DNA from: Oceanobacter sp.
GTDB lineage: Bacteria; Pseudomonadota; Gammaproteobacteria; Pseudomonadales; Oceanobacteraceae
Direction of reading: 5' to 3'
Assembly (NCBI GenBank): GCA_002733645.1
Contig: NVWL01000054.1
Location: forward strand, 1 to 53,713
Length of the DNA: 53,713 nucleotides
The notes beneath the pieces are model-generated. The model did not search any database and was not told the origin of the DNA. It saw nothing but the letters and a program-made list of their open reading frames with translations. Made by a program: the position numbers and the translations under genes. Positions 52,956 to 53,713 of this stretch are shown piece by piece. Every line of letters begins with the position of its first letter. Positions within the stretch are counted from its first letter, which is position 1.

Positions 52956-53642
52956 ATGACCATGCGGTTAATTGACTTTTTTGATCAAGGGGTTCGTTAT
53001 CACGCGAAGAAGACCGCGTTCGTGGATAGCGAGAGCAGCTATTCCTATGGAGAAGCAGATACCAAAATCCATAAGATCGCTGCTGCCATTCGTGGCAATG
53101 ACTTTGATAAGGGAACGCGCATTGGCGTTTATTCGCCGAACTCGAACAATGCATGGCTGGCGCTTCTTGGGCTTATGCGGGCCGAAGGCATTTGGCTTCC
53201 GATCAACCCAAAAAACAGCGTCGAAACCAATGTTGATCTGACATCGCGTTTTGAAACGAAAATCCTGTTTTATGACAGCTGCTTCAATCAGGAAGTGGAG
53301 GAGATACAATCGGCCGTGCCGACCATTGCGCAATTTGTGTGTATCAACGGCGAGGGCGCGATTGGAACCAATCTCGCTGATTTTGTCGATGGTCAACCAG
53401 AGTTTCACGAGATTGGCGAACCGGAAACCAATGAATTGGCAGCGATTTTTCCAACTGGCGGGACCACCGGAAAATCTAAAGGTGTCTTGATGAACCATGA
53501 GGCATTGGAGACTTTTGCTTCCAACTATCATGGCCATTTTCAATATAAAGAAGATAGCGTCCATCTGGTCGTAGCGCCAATGACCCATTCCGCTGGCATA
53601 ATGGGATGCCTGCATGTCCGTCGTCAGAACATTTGGCACTGA
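52956..53642 (+). pseudogene. Acyl-CoA synthetase, truncated by insertion
   Basis: This is the N-terminal portion of an AMP-forming acyl-CoA synthetase: RLIDFFDQGVRYHAKKTAFV at the start, then the P-loop IFPTGGTTGKSKGV (about 167-180) and PMTHSAGIMG (about 208-217). Full-length members are about 500-560 residues. Here homology ends at GCLHV near 53617 and is replaced by RRQNIWH and a stop at 53642. The rest is probably displaced by a mobile element starting at about 53617. The fragment lacks the acyl-binding and C-terminal domains, so it is inactive unless the window edge hides a rearrangement. Confidence 0.7.
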
Positions 53643-53713
53643 AGGCTGCGTAAATTAACGGAGCATTGGTTCCATCTGGTTGATTGATATTAAGCGGCAA
53701 GCTTGCGGTGTTG
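53616..53713 (-). mobile_element. Probable end of another IS element (partial)
   Basis: The acyl-CoA synthetase frame is interrupted at TGTCCGTCGTCAGAACATTT. On the minus strand a frame entering from the right edge ends QHRKLAA-stop at 53690-53692, like the C-terminus of a transposase, followed by about 75 bp to the junction. This arrangement suits an IS end, but the family cannot be named from so little sequence. Confidence 0.35.

Noticed and set aside
1-53713. CRISPR arrays, rRNA genes, intact tRNA genes, phage structural genes
   Set aside because: No regularly spaced repeats, rRNA signatures, complete tRNA cloverleaf or phage morphogenesis genes were seen; the only tRNA sequence is the two 3' fragments.

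Overview
The window looks like an alphaproteobacterium of the sphingomonad type. The evidence is two large TonB-dependent receptors with typical leaders and VVTA TonB boxes, alphaproteobacterial initiator-tRNA sequence, short tightly overlapping operons and many insertion sequences. It is accessory DNA, almost entirely catabolic cargo plus mobile elements. No housekeeping gene is present.

Layout. Positions 1-2260 carry a hipBA toxin-antitoxin pair. At 2267-2319 and 38214-38266 lie two identical 53-bp direct repeats, each holding the 3' 45 nt of an initiator tRNA gene (minus strand). They bound a ~36 kb island (element 1). The sequence just right of each repeat is also related between the two sites, so a second element of the same att family starts at 38267 and runs off the right edge. 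No integrase is visible in the window, so element 1 looks like an immobilised island left by tandem accretion at tRNA-fMet.

Element 1 contains: (a) a LuxR-type (LAL/MalT-like) regulator followed by a hydantoinase/oxoprolinase - DUF917 - hydantoin-racemase-like - TonB receptor operon (2622-10854); (b) an intergenic block with a short hydrophobic peptide ORF, a 34-bp perfect palindrome and a candidate structured RNA on the minus strand (11068-11460); (c) a truncated AbiE toxin-antitoxin pair and two decayed IS elements (11682-15331); (d) a minus-strand operon TonB receptor - sulfatase - methyltransferase - FAH hydrolase - CoA-transferase A/B - formylglycine-generating enzyme (24676 down to 15844); (e) a minus-strand cluster of two paralogous cyclase-family hydrolases, an SDR, an MFS transporter and a 6-oxocamphor-hydrolase-like crotonase, with a GST on the plus strand; (f) a divergent LysR regulator and a plus-strand operon of two 3-hydroxyacyl-CoA-dehydrogenase-like enzymes, a cupin, a second FAH hydrolase, a second SDR and a TauE-like transporter; (g) an IS5/IS427-group element.

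Taken together, (d)-(f) read as a pathway for a sulfated or oxygenated cyclic compound: outer-membrane import, desulfation by a sulfatase whose maturase is in the same operon, alcohol-to-ketone oxidation, hydrolytic C-C cleavage of beta-diketones (crotonase, cyclase and FAH families) and capture of a 3-oxoacid by the CoA-transferase. The substrate is not determinable from sequence.

The second element (38267 onward) looks lower in GC. It begins with an IS3 element inserted in its att arm. A seven-gene minus-strand operon follows (dipeptidase-like, EthD, two SDRs, a YkvI-like transporter, a D-2-hydroxyacid-dehydrogenase-type flavoprotein, DUF2817), together with a decayed two-TM gene and a decayed acyl-CoA synthetase. 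Then come a second IS5 element, an AraC regulator, a small putative lipoprotein, a DAO-type flavoprotein, a saccharopine-dehydrogenase-like protein, and an acyl-CoA synthetase cut off near the right edge. The gene set suggests use of an amide- or amino-acid-like compound.
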